From positions 1 to 64,000 of the forward strand of contig DASZWQ010000167.1 of NCBI GenBank assembly GCA_035546535.1: a stretch of 64,000 nucleotides of DNA, read 5' to 3'. Position 1 is the first letter of the stretch; the number at the start of each line of letters is the position of its first letter. The notes below the pieces were generated by a model, which saw only the letters and a program-made list of their open reading frames with translations, was not told the DNA's origin and searched no databases. This DNA comes from Pirellulales bacterium (GTDB taxonomy: Bacteria; Planctomycetota; Planctomycetia; Pirellulales; JACPPG01). Position numbers and translations under genes: made by a program. Shown in pieces: positions 53,984 through 64,000 of the stretch.

Positions 53984-55783
53984 ATGAAGGCCTTCGTGAG
54001 ATTCTCCAATACGAATCGTGACAAGAGCGCTGTGGCGGCAGCGTTTCTATGCGGCATATTGCTGGCTGCGGCCGGCTGTGGAATTCCCAAATTACATCCA
54101 CCACTCCCGGGACCTGAGGTACCACCCACGTTCAACGGATCGAATGATCCGGAGAATTCCGCGCAGGTGCCGATTGCTGAGTTCTTCAATGATCCACTGC
54201 TGATCAGTCTGGTCGATCAGGCATTGTGGGGCAACCAGGAACTGCGAATCCTCGCACAAGACATCGCGATCGCCCAGAACGAGGTATGGCGTCGGAGCGG
54301 TGCTTACCTTCCGTTCCTCACCTTCGGGGCAAACGCATCGTACGACAAGCTAAGCACGTTCACCCCCCTGGGCTCTGACCTGAGCCAGATCACAACCCCC
54401 GTCGGCGGCCCGTTTCCGAACCCGCTGCCTGATTTTCTTTTGGCGGGCGATATCACGTGGCAGATCGACGTCTGGAGACAGTTGCGCAACGCGCGGGACG
54501 CCCAATCGCTTCGCTATCTTGGCACCATCGACGGTCGGAACTACATCGTTACCCGCATGGTAGCGGAGATTGCCGAAAATTATTACCGTCTGATGGGGCT
54601 GGATAAGCAACTGGAAACCCTGGATGGCACCATCGCCTTGATGGAGCAAAGCCTGGCACTAGCCAAGGCACAAAAAGAAGGTGCTCGCGGGACCGAGCTA
54701 GGCGTCCAACGTTTCCTGGCCGAAGTTCGCAAAAACCAAAGCCAGAAGCTGATCGTGCGGCAGGAGATCATTCAGACGCAGAACAGAATCAACTTCCTCT
54801 GCGGTCGTTACCCACAGCTTGTCGAACGTATATCGGCTCGTTTCCTCGAGTTGCAGCTACAAGCGTTGCGTGTTGGTGTTCCCTCGCAGTTGCTCCTCAA
54901 TCGACCAGACATCCGCGAGGCGGAGCGTAACTTGCAAGCGGCCGGGATCGACATCCGAGTCGCCCGCGCCAGCTTCTTCCCGAAAGTCATCATCACTTCC
55001 GGCGTAGGCTACGAGGCCTTTCAGCCACAGTTCTTGTTCTACACTCCCGAGTCTTTGATCTATAGCGTCGCGGGCGGGCTGGTCGCTCCGGTCGTCAACA
55101 GAAGGGCGATCCAGGCCGAGTTTTTGAACGCGAACGCTCGGCAGTTGCAGGCCCTGTACGAATACCAGCGGACGGTTCTGAACGCCTTTACCGAAGTGGT
55201 CAATCGCGTGTCAAAGGTGCAGAATTACAGCCAGAGCATCGAACTGAAATTCCAGCAGTTGGCGTCCCTCGAATCGGCAGTTGACGTCGCCAACAAGCTC
55301 TTCCAGAACGCGCGTATCGAATACCTCGATGTGTTGACCGCCCTGCGTGACCGCAACGACGCAAGAATCGTCTTGATCGAGACGAAGCAGGAACAGCTTT
55401 CGGCCATCGTGAACGCCTATCAAGCCTTGGGTGGCGGTTGGCGGTATGTGGGCGGACCGATCCAACTGCCGCCTCCTGGTTTCCAAGGGCCGCTGCCCCC
55501 GCCGCTTGCCCCGCCCCTTGCCCCTCCGGCAAGACCTGCCGAAGAGATTGCCCCGCCGCAACCGGGCCCGGTGGTGGGACCAGCGCAAGGCGGACCTGCC
55601 ATGCAGGCCCCTGGAAAGAACGAGCCCGTGATTCAAGGCCCCGTGCAAGGCGGCCCGAGCCCGATGCCTCCGCCCGATGGTGCTAAAGGACCGCGGCGGC
55701 AAGGCCCTATGGTACAGCCGTTGCCTCCGCCGTCGGCTGTTGGCCGTGGAGCAAGCTCACCGCAAAACCCTCGCGCCGGGTAG
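53984..55783 (+). CDS. TolC/OprM-type outer membrane factor lipoprotein with proline-rich tail
   Basis: The 599-residue protein starts with a lipoprotein signal ending AAAGC and continues with PPLPGPEVPPTF, a start typical of NodT/OprM-type outer-membrane factors. The two duplicated coiled-coil/beta-barrel halves are visible (LLISLVDQALWGNQELRILAQDIAIAQNEV; LLNRPDIREAERNLQAAGIDIRVARASFFPKV, AYQALGGGWRY). The last 110 residues are an unusual Pro/Gly/Gln-rich tail rich in PPP and GGP motifs. The ATG at 53984 has AAGGA upstream; the frame extends back to 53825 without a signal. It completes the tripartite pump. Confidence 0.92.
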   Translation: MKAFVRFSNTNRDKSAVAAAFLCGILLAAAGCGIPKLHPPLPGPEVPPTFNGSNDPENSAQVPIAEFFNDPLLISLVDQALWGNQELRILAQDIAIAQNEVWRRSGAYLPFLTFGANASYDKLSTFTPLGSDLSQITTPVGGPFPNPLPDFLLAGDITWQIDVWRQLRNARDAQSLRYLGTIDGRNYIVTRMVAEIAENYYRLMGLDKQLETLDGTIALMEQSLALAKAQKEGARGTELGVQRFLAEVRKNQSQKLIVRQEIIQTQNRINFLCGRYPQLVERISARFLELQLQALRVGVPSQLLLNRPDIREAERNLQAAGIDIRVARASFFPKVIITSGVGYEAFQPQFLFYTPESLIYSVAGGLVAPVVNRRAIQAEFLNANARQLQALYEYQRTVLNAFTEVVNRVSKVQNYSQSIELKFQQLASLESAVDVANKLFQNARIEYLDVLTALRDRNDARIVLIETKQEQLSAIVNAYQALGGGWRYVGGPIQLPPPGFQGPLPPPLAPPLAPPARPAEEIAPPQPGPVVGPAQGGPAMQAPGKNEPVIQGPVQGGPSPMPPPDGAKGPRRQGPMVQPLPPPSAVGRGASSPQNPRAG

Positions 55784-55817
55784 TCAGCGCCGGTCGAAAT
55801 TGACGCTGTAGCCGGAA

Positions 55818-57467
55818 CTACGAATGGCAGGCGTGACCGCACCCTTCGGGCCGGCGGTAAGCAGTCTCGACAGCCGCCGCAAGCTGATGGATATCAAGGG
55901 GCTTCGAAATGAAGTCGTCCATACCGGCTGACTTACAGCGATCGCGATCTTCGCTGAGCGCATGTGCCGTGAGCGCGATGATCGGCACGTCCTTGCCAGC
56001 AGGCAGGGCGCGAATCGCAGCGGTCGCTTGAAAGCCGTCCATGATGGGCATTTGCAAGTCCATCAATATGACGTCGAAGTGCGACTGCGACACCAAGTTG
56101 ACGGCCTGGCGCCCGTCTTCAGCGATCTCGACCTTATGCCCGCGCCGCGTCAGCGCGCGGCGAACGATTTCCTGGTTGGTTCGCGTATCTTCGGCCACCA
56201 GAACGTGCAATTGCGCACCTGGGGAATCGGGCGCCGAACCAGCCGCCGCTTGCGTGGCTCCCATACCAATCGGTACCGCCTTCTGAGCCGATCGTGTGAT
56301 CGCGTAAGCAAGCGGCACCACCACGGCGAATTCGCTGCCACTTTGCGGCGTACTGCTGAGCGAGATTTGCCCTCCCATCGCGGCCACCAGTTCCTTGACG
56401 ATTGCCAGGCCCAGTCCCGTTCCTCCGTGGCGGCGCGTCGTAGAGGCATCGACTTGCGTAAAGGGCGCAAAAATCCGTTCCTGGTCGGCCTGCGAGATGC
56501 CTATACCCGTGTCGCGAATCGCGAACCTGAGGGAAGCTTCTTGCGCGGTCGTCGAATCGACCGTAACGGTCAGCGTTATCGATCCTTGGTCCGTGAATTT
56601 CAACGCGTTAGAGAGCAGATTGTCGAGCACCTGACGCAGGCGCAACGGATCGCCCAGGAAACGAGCAGAAGTGTCCGGCGAAACTGCCGTCACGAACGTG
56701 AGTCCCTTTTGCTCGGCCCGGTAATGCGCGGAGGGGATCAACTCGGAGAGCATTTCGTGCAACGAGAAAGAGGTCCTTTCCAGGACGAATTTTCCGGACT
56801 CGAGTTTCGCCAGGTCCAAGAGCTCGTTCAGCAACTCCAGCAGGACGGCGGCGTTCGACTTCACGGCCTCCAGGTATTCACGCATGGCGGGCGCAGGGGA
56901 ATCAGTGAGCGCCAAGTCAGTCATGCCGATAATGGCGTTCATCGGAGTCCGCAACTCGTGGCTGACGTTTGCCAGGAACTCGCTCTTGGCGCGGTTGGCG
57001 CGCTCGGCGGCCAGGCGGGCTGCGTGCTCCTGCGCCAAGGTCACGCGTTGTGCGGCCTGCTGCTCGACCTGTCGCGACATCCGATACAAATCGACAAATA
57101 CCGCCACCTTGGTCTGCAGAATCTCGGGGACGACGGGCGTCAGAATGAAGTCCACTGCGCCCAGCGAATACCCGCGCGCCGCGAAGGCGTCGTCGGGAAA
57201 CGCCGTAATGAAGATGATCGGCGTGTGCTCACAGCGAGGATGCTGCCGAATCAGTGCCGCCGTCTCGAATCCATCCATGCCGGGCATGTTGACGTCCAGC
57301 AGGATGACGGCGAAGTTCTCCGTCAGCAAAAGCCGCAGCGCTTCGGGGCCGGAGTGGGCAGACAAGACCGTCTGCCCTAGCTCCTCCAACACCGCCTGCA
57401 AGGCCAGCAGTTTGTCCGGCTTATCGTCGACAACCAGGATTTTGACTTTTTCGAGTTCGGCCATCAT
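55818..57467 (-). CDS. Hybrid histidine kinase with receiver domains at both ends
   Basis: The 549-residue protein has the order REC-HisKA-HATPase-REC. The first receiver (about 8-125) has KILVVDDKPDK and phosphoacceptor ILLDVNMPGMDG at about residue 58. HisKA is SEFLANVSHELRTPMNAIIGM with the histidine near residue 170. The ATPase lobe has NLLSNALKFTD, DTGIGI and [13 protein letters not shown]. The final receiver is LVAEDTRTNQEIVRRAL and ILMDLQMPIMDGF, near 470. There is no membrane segment. The ATG at 57467 shares one base with the stop of the upstream giant kinase (TGATG), so the two are coupled and the N-terminal receiver could take a phosphoryl group from it. Confidence 0.93.
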   Translation of the reverse strand: MMAELEKVKILVVDDKPDKLLALQAVLEELGQTVLSAHSGPEALRLLLTENFAVILLDVNMPGMDGFETAALIRQHPRCEHTPIIFITAFPDDAFAARGYSLGAVDFILTPVVPEILQTKVAVFVDLYRMSRQVEQQAAQRVTLAQEHAARLAAERANRAKSEFLANVSHELRTPMNAIIGMTDLALTDSPAPAMREYLEAVKSNAAVLLELLNELLDLAKLESGKFVLERTSFSLHEMLSELIPSAHYRAEQKGLTFVTAVSPDTSARFLGDPLRLRQVLDNLLSNALKFTDQGSITLTVTVDSTTAQEASLRFAIRDTGIGISQADQERIFAPFTQVDASTTRRHGGTGLGLAIVKELVAAMGGQISLSSTPQSGSEFAVVVPLAYAITRSAQKAVPIGMGATQAAAGSAPDSPGAQLHVLVAEDTRTNQEIVRRALTRRGHKVEIAEDGRQAVNLVSQSHFDVILMDLQMPIMDGFQATAAIRALPAGKDVPIIALTAHALSEDRDRCKSAGMDDFISKPLDIHQLAAAVETAYRRPEGCGHACHS

Positions 57468-60400
57468 CACACGGTTAGCCAGGCGCTCAGCACCGCGAGC
57501 ATCTGATCAGGGTCGACCGGCTTCGACAAATAGTCCCAAGCGCCGGCCTCGATGCACTTCTCCCGATCGCCTTTCATCGCCTTGGCGGTAACGGCGATGA
57601 TCGGCAGGTTTTTGAAACGTTCGTCACGGCGAATCGCGCACATCGTATCAATCCCGTCCATTTCCGGCATCATGATGTCCATCAGCACGGCATCCACGGC
57701 CGCGGCGGCTTGCAAAAGGTTGATGGCGTCGCGCCCCGTCTCGGCTGACACGGTGATAACGTCTTGTCGTTCCAAGATGCTGGTGAGCGCAAAGATATTG
57801 CGAATGTCGTCGTCTACGATCAACACGCGCTTGCCGGCCAGCACGCGCGCTGGCGCGTGCAGTTCGCCGATCGCGCGCTGTGCGCGCTCGGGAAGTTTGG
57901 CCACCGGGCAGCACAATGCGAGCGACACCTGGTCAACGAGCGTCTGCGGTGACTCGATCCATGACATGCCCAGTTCCTGGCCCACGTGCCGCCAACGCTG
58001 TGCCTCGTCCGAGCCGAACGCGCCCCCGGGGTATAAAAAGAGCCGGCGCGGACGCGACAGAGACTCTCTCGCCAACCTTCCAGCAAGCTCCGCAAGCGTC
58101 GGCTCGCCAATATCCGACGTCAGGACCACCGCGTCGATATTGCCATTCGCAACCGCCGCCAGAGCCTCGTCGGCGTTCGAAACCGTGATGACTTTCAGCG
58201 GCAGATCCGCGAGGGCTGCTGCGATCTCGGCGTGCGAAGCGCCCTGGGGGTGGATAATGAGCAGCGTACGCTGTTCGGCGTCAACGAATGCCCGCACGTC
58301 GCCGAGGAAGCTCTCCAGCTCTTGGGCCGTATGAATCGGTTTCGGCAAGATTCCCTGGGCACCAAGTGCGATGCCCTCCAACAACCGGTCGGGATCCGTG
58401 GTCGAAACCAGGTACACGGGCAGATGACGCAGCGACAGGTCGCCTTTGAGTCTGCGGAGCACCCGCCAGCCGTCAATGTCGGGCAGTGAAATATCGAGCA
58501 GAATGGCCTGCGGTTGGTATTGCTGAGCGAGCGCTAGCCCCGCCGCGCCTGACGGCGTCAAGATTCCCTTGAAATCCACATGGTGGCCGGTTTCACGGAC
58601 AAAGCGGGCGAAATCCACGTCGTTGTCAATGATCAAGATGCCTCGGTCGCTCGCGGAGAGAGAGCCGCGATCGTCGTCCTCTTTCTTATCTGCCGCAACG
58701 GTCAGCCCGGAATTAATACTGACTGGTGTCGGCGACGGTTCGACAGCACGTCGAACGACTTGCCGCCGTACGACCTTGGGCGGCGTGAAGCTCTGGGGCA
58801 GATAAAGCGTGAACGTACTGCCAAACCCCGGCGTGCTGACCAACCCAATCTCGCCCCCCAGCAGTCGGGCGATTTCGCGGCTGATGGCCAATCCCAGACC
58901 GGTGCCGCCGTATTTGCGACTCGTGCTGCCGTCGGCTTGTTGGAATGCCTCGAAGATGATGGGCTGCTTTTCTTCGGGAATGCCGATGCCGGTATCGTTG
59001 ACGGAAAACGCGAGCACGGACGGCGCCGCGTTCAAGCTTTCGTTGTCGGCGTTCCAGCCACCGTGCGCGGTGGATACGCGCAGGTCAACGCGTCCCTGAT
59101 GCGTGAACTTGAAGGCATTGGAAAGCAGGTTTTTGATGATTTGCTGTAGCCGCGTGCTATCGGTTGTCAGCGTGCGCGGCAAGGCGGGATCGATTTCGAC
59201 CGCAAAGTCTACACCCTTCGCCTCGGCCACGTGTCGGAACGTACGTTCCACGTAGCTGTGGATATCGGAGAAGCGCAGCTCGCCGACGTCGAGCACCACG
59301 GTACCCGACTCGATCTTCGACAGGTCGAGAATGTCGTTGATCAGCATCAGCAGATCGTTGCCGGACGAGTGAATGGTCTTGGCATATTCCGTTTGCTTGA
59401 AACTGAGATTGCCGTCGGGATTCTTCGATAACTGATCCGACAGGATCAACAGGCTGTTAAGCGGGGTGCGCAGCTCGTGCGACATGTTGGCGAGAAATTC
59501 CGACTTGTACTTCGACGTCAGGGCCAGCTGCTCGGCCTTTTCTTCGAGCGCCTGACGCGCTTGCTCGACCTCCTGGTTCTTTTGCTCGACCTCGACGTTT
59601 TGATGAGCCAGCAGTCGTGCCTTCTCCTGAAGTTCTTCGTTGGTTTGCTGTAGCTCTTGCTGCCGGCTTTGCAGTTCCATGGCCAGCGATTGCGATTGCT
59701 TCAGCAGATCCTCGGTACGCATATTGGCTTCGATCGTGTTGAGCACGATGCCGATGCTTTCGGTCAACTGGTCGAGGAATGCCTGGTGCGTGGCGCTGAA
59801 CCGCTCGAACGAGGCCAGCTCGAGGACGGCCTTGACTTGGCCTTCGAACACGACCGGCAGAACGATAATGTTCACCGGCGCGGCACTTCCCAGTCCCGAG
59901 GAGATGCGCACGTAATCAGGCGGTACGTTGGCCAGCAGGATCTTACGTTTTTCCAGCGCGCATTGGCCGACGAGTCCCTGTCCGAGTTCCAGCGTGCGTC
60001 CAACTTCTTCGGGACGTTCGTAGGCGTAGCTGGCCAGCAATTTTAACGAGGCCTTTTCGCCGACATTGTCATAGATATAAAAGACCGCGTGCTGGGCCGT
60101 GACCACCGGCGCCAGTTCGGAGAGGATCAACCGTCCCACGGTGAGCATGTCTTTCTGGCCTTGCAGCATGCGGCTGAACTTGGCCAGGTTGGTCTTTAGC
60201 CAGTCTTGTTCGGCATTCTTGAGAGTCGTGTCCTTGAGGTTGACGATCATCTCGTTGATGTTGTCCTTGAGCGCCGCCACTTCCCCCTGCGCTTCGACTT
60301 TAATCGACTGCGTTAGATCGCCCTTGGTCACGGCCGTCGCTACTTCGGCGATGGCGCGCACCTGGGTCGTCAGATTCTCGGCCAACTGGTTGACGTTATC

Positions 60401-63184
60401 GGTGAGGTCCTTCCATGTGCCGGCCGCACCGGGCACGCTCGCCTGGCCGCCTAACTTCCCTTCCACGCCCACTTCACGGGCCACGCCCGTCACCTGATCG
60501 GCGAACGTGGCCAAGGTTTCGATCATGCCGTTGATCGTGTCGGCCAGCGCCGCGATTTCCCCCTTCGCCTCGACGGTCAGTTTTTGCAACAAGTCGCCGT
60601 TGGCCACGGCCGTCACGACGCGCGCGATGCCGCGCACCTGGCTCGTCAGGTTGCCGGCCATGAAATTCACATTATCGGTAAGGTCTTTCCAAGTGCCCGA
60701 CACGCCTTTCACGTCGGCCTGTCCGCCCAGTTTGCCTTCGGTGCCCACTTCGCGCGCCACGCGTGTCACTTCCGACGCGAACGAGCGAAGCTGGTCGACC
60801 ATCGTATTGATCGTGTTCTTCAGCTCGAGGATTTCGCCGCGCACATCGACCGTAATTTTCTTCGACAAGTCGCCCGTCGCCACGGCCGTCGTGACCTCGG
60901 CGATATTGCGCACCTGGCCGGTGAGATTTCCGGCCATCGAATTCACGCTGTCGGTCAGGTCGCGCCAGGTTCCTTCCACGCCGCGGACGTCAGCCTGGCC
61001 GCCCAGCTTTCCCTCGGTGCCGACTTCGCGGGCCACGCGCGTCACTTCGGCGGCGAAGGAACGCAGTTGATCAACCATCGTGTTGATCGTGTTCTTCAAC
61101 TCCGAGATTTCACCGCGCACATCGACCGTGATCTTCTTCGACAAGTCACCGCGGGCGACAGCCGTGGTCACGTCGGCGATGTTGCGCACCTGGCCCGTGA
61201 GGTTACTGGCCATGAAATTGACGCTGTCGGTGAGGTCCTTCCAGGTACCTGCGACCCCCTTCACGTCGGCCTGACCGCCGAGCTTTCCTTCGGTACCGAC
61301 TTCGCGCGAGACGCGGGTCACCTCGGCGGCGAACGAACTGAGCTGATCGACCATGGTATTGATCGTGTTTTTCAGTTCGAGAATTTCTCCCTTCACGTCG
61401 ACGGTGATCTTTTTCGAGAGGTCGCCGCTGGCCACGGCCTTGCTGACTTCGGCGATGTTGCGCACCTGGGCCGTGAGGTTGCCGGCCATGAAATTGACGC
61501 TATCGGTCAGGTCCTTCCAGGTTCCGGCCACGTCGCGGACGTCGGCCTGGCCGCCCAGCTTGCCTTCGGTGCCCACTTCCCGCGCGACGCGGCTGACTTC
61601 CGACGCGAAGGCGCGCAACTGATCGACCATCGTGTTGATCGTGTTTTTCAGCTCGAGGATCTCGCCGCGCACGTCGACTTCGATCTTCTTCGACAAGTCG
61701 CCCTTGGCGACGGCCGTGGTCACTTCGGCGATGTTGCGCACCTGCGTGGTCAGGTTACTGGCCATGAAATTCACGCTGTCGGTAAGATCCTTCCAGGTGC
61801 CGGCGACGCCTTTCACGTCGGCCTGGCCACCCAATTTGCCTTCCGTACCCACCTCGCGCGAAACGCGGGTCACTTCAGCGGCGAACGAGCTGAGCTGATC
61901 GACCATCGTATTGACGGTGTTCTTCAGCTCGAGGATTTCACCCTTCACGTCGACGGTGATTTGTTTCGAAAGGTCACCGTTGGCCACGGCCTTCGTGACG
62001 TGGGCGATATTGCGCACCTGGGCCGTGAGGTTGCTGGCCATGAAATTGACGCTATCAGTCAAGTCCTTCCACGTGCCCGCGACACCCTTTACGTCGGCCT
62101 GTCCACCCAGCTTGCCTTCGGTGCCAACTTCGCGGGCCACGCGGGTGACCTCGGCCGCGAATGAGCTCAGCTGATCGACCATGATATTCGTGGTGTTTTT
62201 CAGCTCGAGGATCTCGCCTTTCACGTCGACCGTGATCTTCTTCGAAAGGTCGCCGTTGGCGATCGCCGTGCTTACGGCTGCAATGTTGCGCACCTGGGCC
62301 GTCAGATTACTGGCCATGAAATTGACGCTGTCCGTCAGGTCCTTCCACGTACCTGACACACCCTCCACACGTGCTTGACCACCGAGCTTTCCTTCCGTGC
62401 CCACCTCGCGGGCCACGCGGGTCACTTCAGCGGCAAAGGAGCGGAGCTGATCGACCATCGTGTTGATGGTGTCTTTCAATTCGAGGAACTCGCCGCGCAC
62501 GTCGACGGTGATCTTCTTCGACAGGTCGCCGTTGGCGACGGCGGTGGTCACGTCGGCAATGTTGCGCACCTGAGCCGTCAGGTTGCCGGCCATGGAATTG
62601 ACGCTGTCGGTCAGGTCTTTCCAGATGCCGGCCACGCGTTTCACTTCGGCCTGGCCGCCGAGTTTTCCATCGGTTCCCACTTCGCGGGCGACGCGCGTCA
62701 CTTCCGAGGCGAAAGAGCCGAGCTGCTCGACCATGCGATTCACGGTCTTGGCCGTGCGCAAGAATTCGCCTTCGACCGGCCGACCATCGATTTCCATGGC
62801 CATCGACTGCGACAGGTCACCACGGGCCACGGCGCCGATGACGCGCGCCATCTCGCTGGTGGGTCTGACAAGGTCGCCTACCAGGGTGTTAACCGATTCG
62901 ATGGCCCCGGCCCAGGAGCCGGTGAGCCCTCCGAGCACAGCCCGATCCTTGATTTTTCCTTCCTTTCCTACGACCCGGCTGATGCGATCGAATTCGTTGT
63001 TCATCCCTTCCAACTGATCCATGACCTCGTTAAAGGTGTCGCCGACTTTGCCTCCCAGCCCCACCCATGTGCGCGGAAGGCGGACACTGAAATCGCCCCT
63101 CCGCAGGGCGGTAAGCGCCACGAGCAACGTTTGCAGATCGATCGGTTCCTGTCCCAGGCTTTTGGTGGATTCGGCCACTGCCAT
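57467..63184 (-). CDS. Giant soluble hybrid histidine kinase with tandem HAMP array, GAF and receivers
   Basis: The 1905-residue protein has about ten HAMP-type repeats of 92 residues (residues about 100-985), each built around [18 protein letters not shown] and [16 protein letters not shown] domain follows (about 1000-1160), then a long coiled coil, HisKA ([21 protein letters not shown], histidine near 1236), and HATPase ([36 protein letters not shown]). Next come a receiver ([22 protein letters not shown]), a degenerate receiver with the acceptor aspartate lost ([10 protein letters not shown]), and a C-terminal receiver ([19 protein letters not shown]). No signal peptide or membrane helix, so it is cytosolic, resembling fungal Nik1/Os-1 kinases. 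A ribosome binding site (GGAAGGA) precedes the start. Confidence 0.94.
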   Translation of the reverse strand: MAVAESTKSLGQEPIDLQTLLVALTALRRGDFSVRLPRTWVGLGGKVGDTFNEVMDQLEGMNNEFDRISRVVGKEGKIKDRAVLGGLTGSWAGAIESVNTLVGDLVRPTSEMARVIGAVARGDLSQSMAMEIDGRPVEGEFLRTAKTVNRMVEQLGSFASEVTRVAREVGTDGKLGGQAEVKRVAGIWKDLTDSVNSMAGNLTAQVRNIADVTTAVANGDLSKKITVDVRGEFLELKDTINTMVDQLRSFAAEVTRVAREVGTEGKLGGQARVEGVSGTWKDLTDSVNFMASNLTAQVRNIAAVSTAIANGDLSKKITVDVKGEILELKNTTNIMVDQLSSFAAEVTRVAREVGTEGKLGGQADVKGVAGTWKDLTDSVNFMASNLTAQVRNIAHVTKAVANGDLSKQITVDVKGEILELKNTVNTMVDQLSSFAAEVTRVSREVGTEGKLGGQADVKGVAGTWKDLTDSVNFMASNLTTQVRNIAEVTTAVAKGDLSKKIEVDVRGEILELKNTINTMVDQLRAFASEVSRVAREVGTEGKLGGQADVRDVAGTWKDLTDSVNFMAGNLTAQVRNIAEVSKAVASGDLSKKITVDVKGEILELKNTINTMVDQLSSFAAEVTRVSREVGTEGKLGGQADVKGVAGTWKDLTDSVNFMASNLTGQVRNIADVTTAVARGDLSKKITVDVRGEISELKNTINTMVDQLRSFAAEVTRVAREVGTEGKLGGQADVRGVEGTWRDLTDSVNSMAGNLTGQVRNIAEVTTAVATGDLSKKITVDVRGEILELKNTINTMVDQLRSFASEVTRVAREVGTEGKLGGQADVKGVSGTWKDLTDNVNFMAGNLTSQVRGIARVVTAVANGDLLQKLTVEAKGEIAALADTINGMIETLATFADQVTGVAREVGVEGKLGGQASVPGAAGTWKDLTDNVNQLAENLTTQVRAIAEVATAVTKGDLTQSIKVEAQGEVAALKDNINEMIVNLKDTTLKNAEQDWLKTNLAKFSRMLQGQKDMLTVGRLILSELAPVVTAQHAVFYIYDNVGEKASLKLLASYAYERPEEVGRTLELGQGLVGQCALEKRKILLANVPPDYVRISSGLGSAAPVNIIVLPVVFEGQVKAVLELASFERFSATHQAFLDQLTESIGIVLNTIEANMRTEDLLKQSQSLAMELQSRQQELQQTNEELQEKARLLAHQNVEVEQKNQEVEQARQALEEKAEQLALTSKYKSEFLANMSHELRTPLNSLLILSDQLSKNPDGNLSFKQTEYAKTIHSSGNDLLMLINDILDLSKIESGTVVLDVGELRFSDIHSYVERTFRHVAEAKGVDFAVEIDPALPRTLTTDSTRLQQIIKNLLSNAFKFTHQGRVDLRVSTAHGGWNADNESLNAAPSVLAFSVNDTGIGIPEEKQPIIFEAFQQADGSTSRKYGGTGLGLAISREIARLLGGEIGLVSTPGFGSTFTLYLPQSFTPPKVVRRQVVRRAVEPSPTPVSINSGLTVAADKKEDDDRGSLSASDRGILIIDNDVDFARFVRETGHHVDFKGILTPSGAAGLALAQQYQPQAILLDISLPDIDGWRVLRRLKGDLSLRHLPVYLVSTTDPDRLLEGIALGAQGILPKPIHTAQELESFLGDVRAFVDAEQRTLLIIHPQGASHAEIAAALADLPLKVITVSNADEALAAVANGNIDAVVLTSDIGEPTLAELAGRLARESLSRPRRLFLYPGGAFGSDEAQRWRHVGQELGMSWIESPQTLVDQVSLALCCPVAKLPERAQRAIGELHAPARVLAGKRVLIVDDDIRNIFALTSILERQDVITVSAETGRDAINLLQAAAAVDAVLMDIMMPEMDGIDTMCAIRRDERFKNLPIIAVTAKAMKGDREKCIEAGAWDYLSKPVDPDQMLAVLSAWLTV
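60250..62860 (-). repeat. Tandem 276-bp repeats encoding the HAMP array
   Basis: About nine to ten consecutive 276-bp units run within the giant kinase gene. For example, the segment reading GTT/ATTGATCGTGTT recurs near 60530, 60806, 61082, 61357, 61631, 61907 and onward at the same 276-bp spacing. Nucleotide identity is high between several units, so recombination could change copy number in frame. Confidence 0.9.
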
Positions 63185-63595
63185 GGAGTCGATCCTTCCG
63201 GGTTGATGAACGACTTAGATTTCAACCTGCGAGGCCAAACTGCGAGCGCGAAAGCACCCTTCGAAAGTCACCTTGCAGCCGAAAAGTGGATGCATTTAGA
63301 CCATCTTGGTCGTTCGGCGGTCGGCCACGACGAATACGTACGCTTCCTACGGCCCGATGTTCCGGTGGGGGACGATGTTGCAATCGACATGCCACATCGC
63401 CTGCCGGCAGAATTCCGATTCGCGAGGCACGGCGGGAACAATAGTTGCTCCTCCCGCGAGGGCTGCCGAAGGAAGCAGTTGTGTGGGTTTTCGACCCGGT
63501 TGTCGCATCTCTACCGACCGGATTGGCTTCCTTCCGCGCAGGGAGGGCCGTTCGCTTGTCGATCGCTTGGAAGTCCCAAACCAGGGAGCAAAAAA
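63185..63595. other. Divergent intergenic region between giant kinase and csrA, nothing recognised
   Basis: About 410 bp separate the start of the kinase gene and csrA, which are transcribed divergently. Longer frames crossing this region have no ribosome binding site or motif. Both promoters must lie here, but I could not identify hexamers with confidence. Confidence 0.5.
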
Positions 63596-63841
63596 ATGCT
63601 CGTACTCAGCAGAAAAGTCGGGGAACGGATCGTGATCGGACCCAACGTGACGATCACGGTGGTAGCCGTGCATGGAGAACGAGTAAAACTCGGCTTCGAA
63701 GCGCCGGGCAGTGTGCCCATTCATCGCCACGAGATTTATCAGCGCATTCAACTCGAGGAAGAAGCTGCCCATGCGGCAACTTCTCGAGCGGCCGATGCCT
63801 CGGTTTCCCTTGTTACGGCATTGCACCCCGAGTTCGCGTAA
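63596..63841 (+). CDS. csrA: Carbon storage regulator CsrA
   Basis: CsrA is a small dimeric RNA-binding protein that represses or activates translation by binding GGA motifs near ribosome binding sites. The sequence MLVLSRKVGERIVIGPNVTI, VVAVHGERVKLGFEAPGSVPIHRHEIYQRI matches the family closely, including the RNA-contacting first strand and the VKLGxxAP motif. A 15-residue extra tail extends it to 81 residues. The ATG at 63596 has AGGGAG upstream. It is divergent from the giant hybrid kinase at 411 bp distance, so regulatory linkage is possible but not shown. No csrB-like RNA was found. Confidence 0.95.
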   Translation: MLVLSRKVGERIVIGPNVTITVVAVHGERVKLGFEAPGSVPIHRHEIYQRIQLEEEAAHAATSRAADASVSLVTALHPEFA

Positions 63842-64000
63842 GGCAGTTTACTGACGTGCTCGGGCAAGGCCATAAATTCCGGCCGCAATAGCCTTGATCG
63901 TTCTCGGCACGATGGCCATGGCCGCCAAACGAAAAAAGTGGGTGCGACGTACAAACAGTTTCGACCTTCCCGCCTCCCGACACCTTCAATCAGGATGCCG

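Noticed and set aside
60584-62164. Long plus-strand frame of about 526 codons opposite the giant kinase
   Set aside because: It is the antisense shadow of the repeated HAMP coding sequence; its repeats mirror those of the real gene and it has no ribosome binding site.
1-64000. tRNA, rRNA, insertion sequence or prophage genes
   Set aside because: No cloverleaf-type motif, rRNA sequence, transposase motif or phage structural gene was recognised by eye; a covariance-model scan would be the decisive test.

Overview
The window comes from a high-GC bacterium that is almost certainly a planctomycete, most likely in or near the Pirellulales. No taxonomic search was possible, so this rests on gene content. 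There are two gene pairs combining planctomycete cytochrome domains (PSCyt1/DUF1549/DUF1553) with a Tat-exported DUF1501 protein. There are also two PEP-CTERM proteins, an ECF sigma factor fused to a membrane-anchored extracytoplasmic domain, a transmembrane Ser/Thr kinase with a fused sensor, a TPR-sulfotransferase, FG-GAP and beta-propeller secreted proteins, and CsrA. No rRNA, tRNA, CRISPR array, transposase or phage gene was recognised.

Layout. 0-8 kb holds housekeeping and small genes: tatC, manA, two small secreted proline-rich proteins that face each other across a hairpin, an AhpD-like protein, an RluB-type pseudouridine synthase overlapping a PyrK-like flavoprotein, and the ECF fusion. 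8-12.6 kb runs mostly on the minus strand: a PEP-CTERM cyclophilin, an intergenic stretch with two copies of a 49-bp repeat, a glycine-rich secreted repeat protein with its own terminator, and a GNAT protein. 12.9-17.7 kb has a CinA homologue whose amidase motif is lost, a YHS/HMBD copper-type P-ATPase and a methyltransferase. 18-22.4 kb has a receptor kinase with a UrtA/AmiC-like urea/amide-binding ectodomain, overlapping by 4 bp a bestrophin-type anion channel gene, followed by a MOSC protein. 22.5-31.7 kb carries a tiny conserved protein, secreted propeller proteins, the first PSCyt1-DUF1501 pair and the TPR-sulfotransferase.

33-42 kb is a fatty-acid/acyl-CoA oxidation block: TetR regulator, etfB, etfA, a membrane FeS ETF:quinone-type oxidoreductase and two acyl-CoA dehydrogenases on the plus strand, with a third facing them. 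The tetR promoter has a perfect -35 box and a 22-bp inverted repeat over its -10 box, which suggests autoregulation. Together the genes would oxidise acyl-CoA and pass the electrons through ETF to membrane quinone. 42-47.4 kb is a second, minus-strand module: PSCyt1-like protein, DUF1501 protein, PPC-domain protein. 47.4-49 kb looks non-coding. 49-55.8 kb encodes a complete tripartite RND efflux pump. 55.8-63.2 kb encodes two overlapping hybrid histidine kinases, one with a long tandem HAMP array. csrA lies divergently at the right edge.

The best candidates for undescribed biology are the urea/amide-sensor kinase with its bestrophin channel, the HAMP-array kinase with its partner kinase and neighbouring csrA, the TetR operator architecture, and the degenerate CinA.
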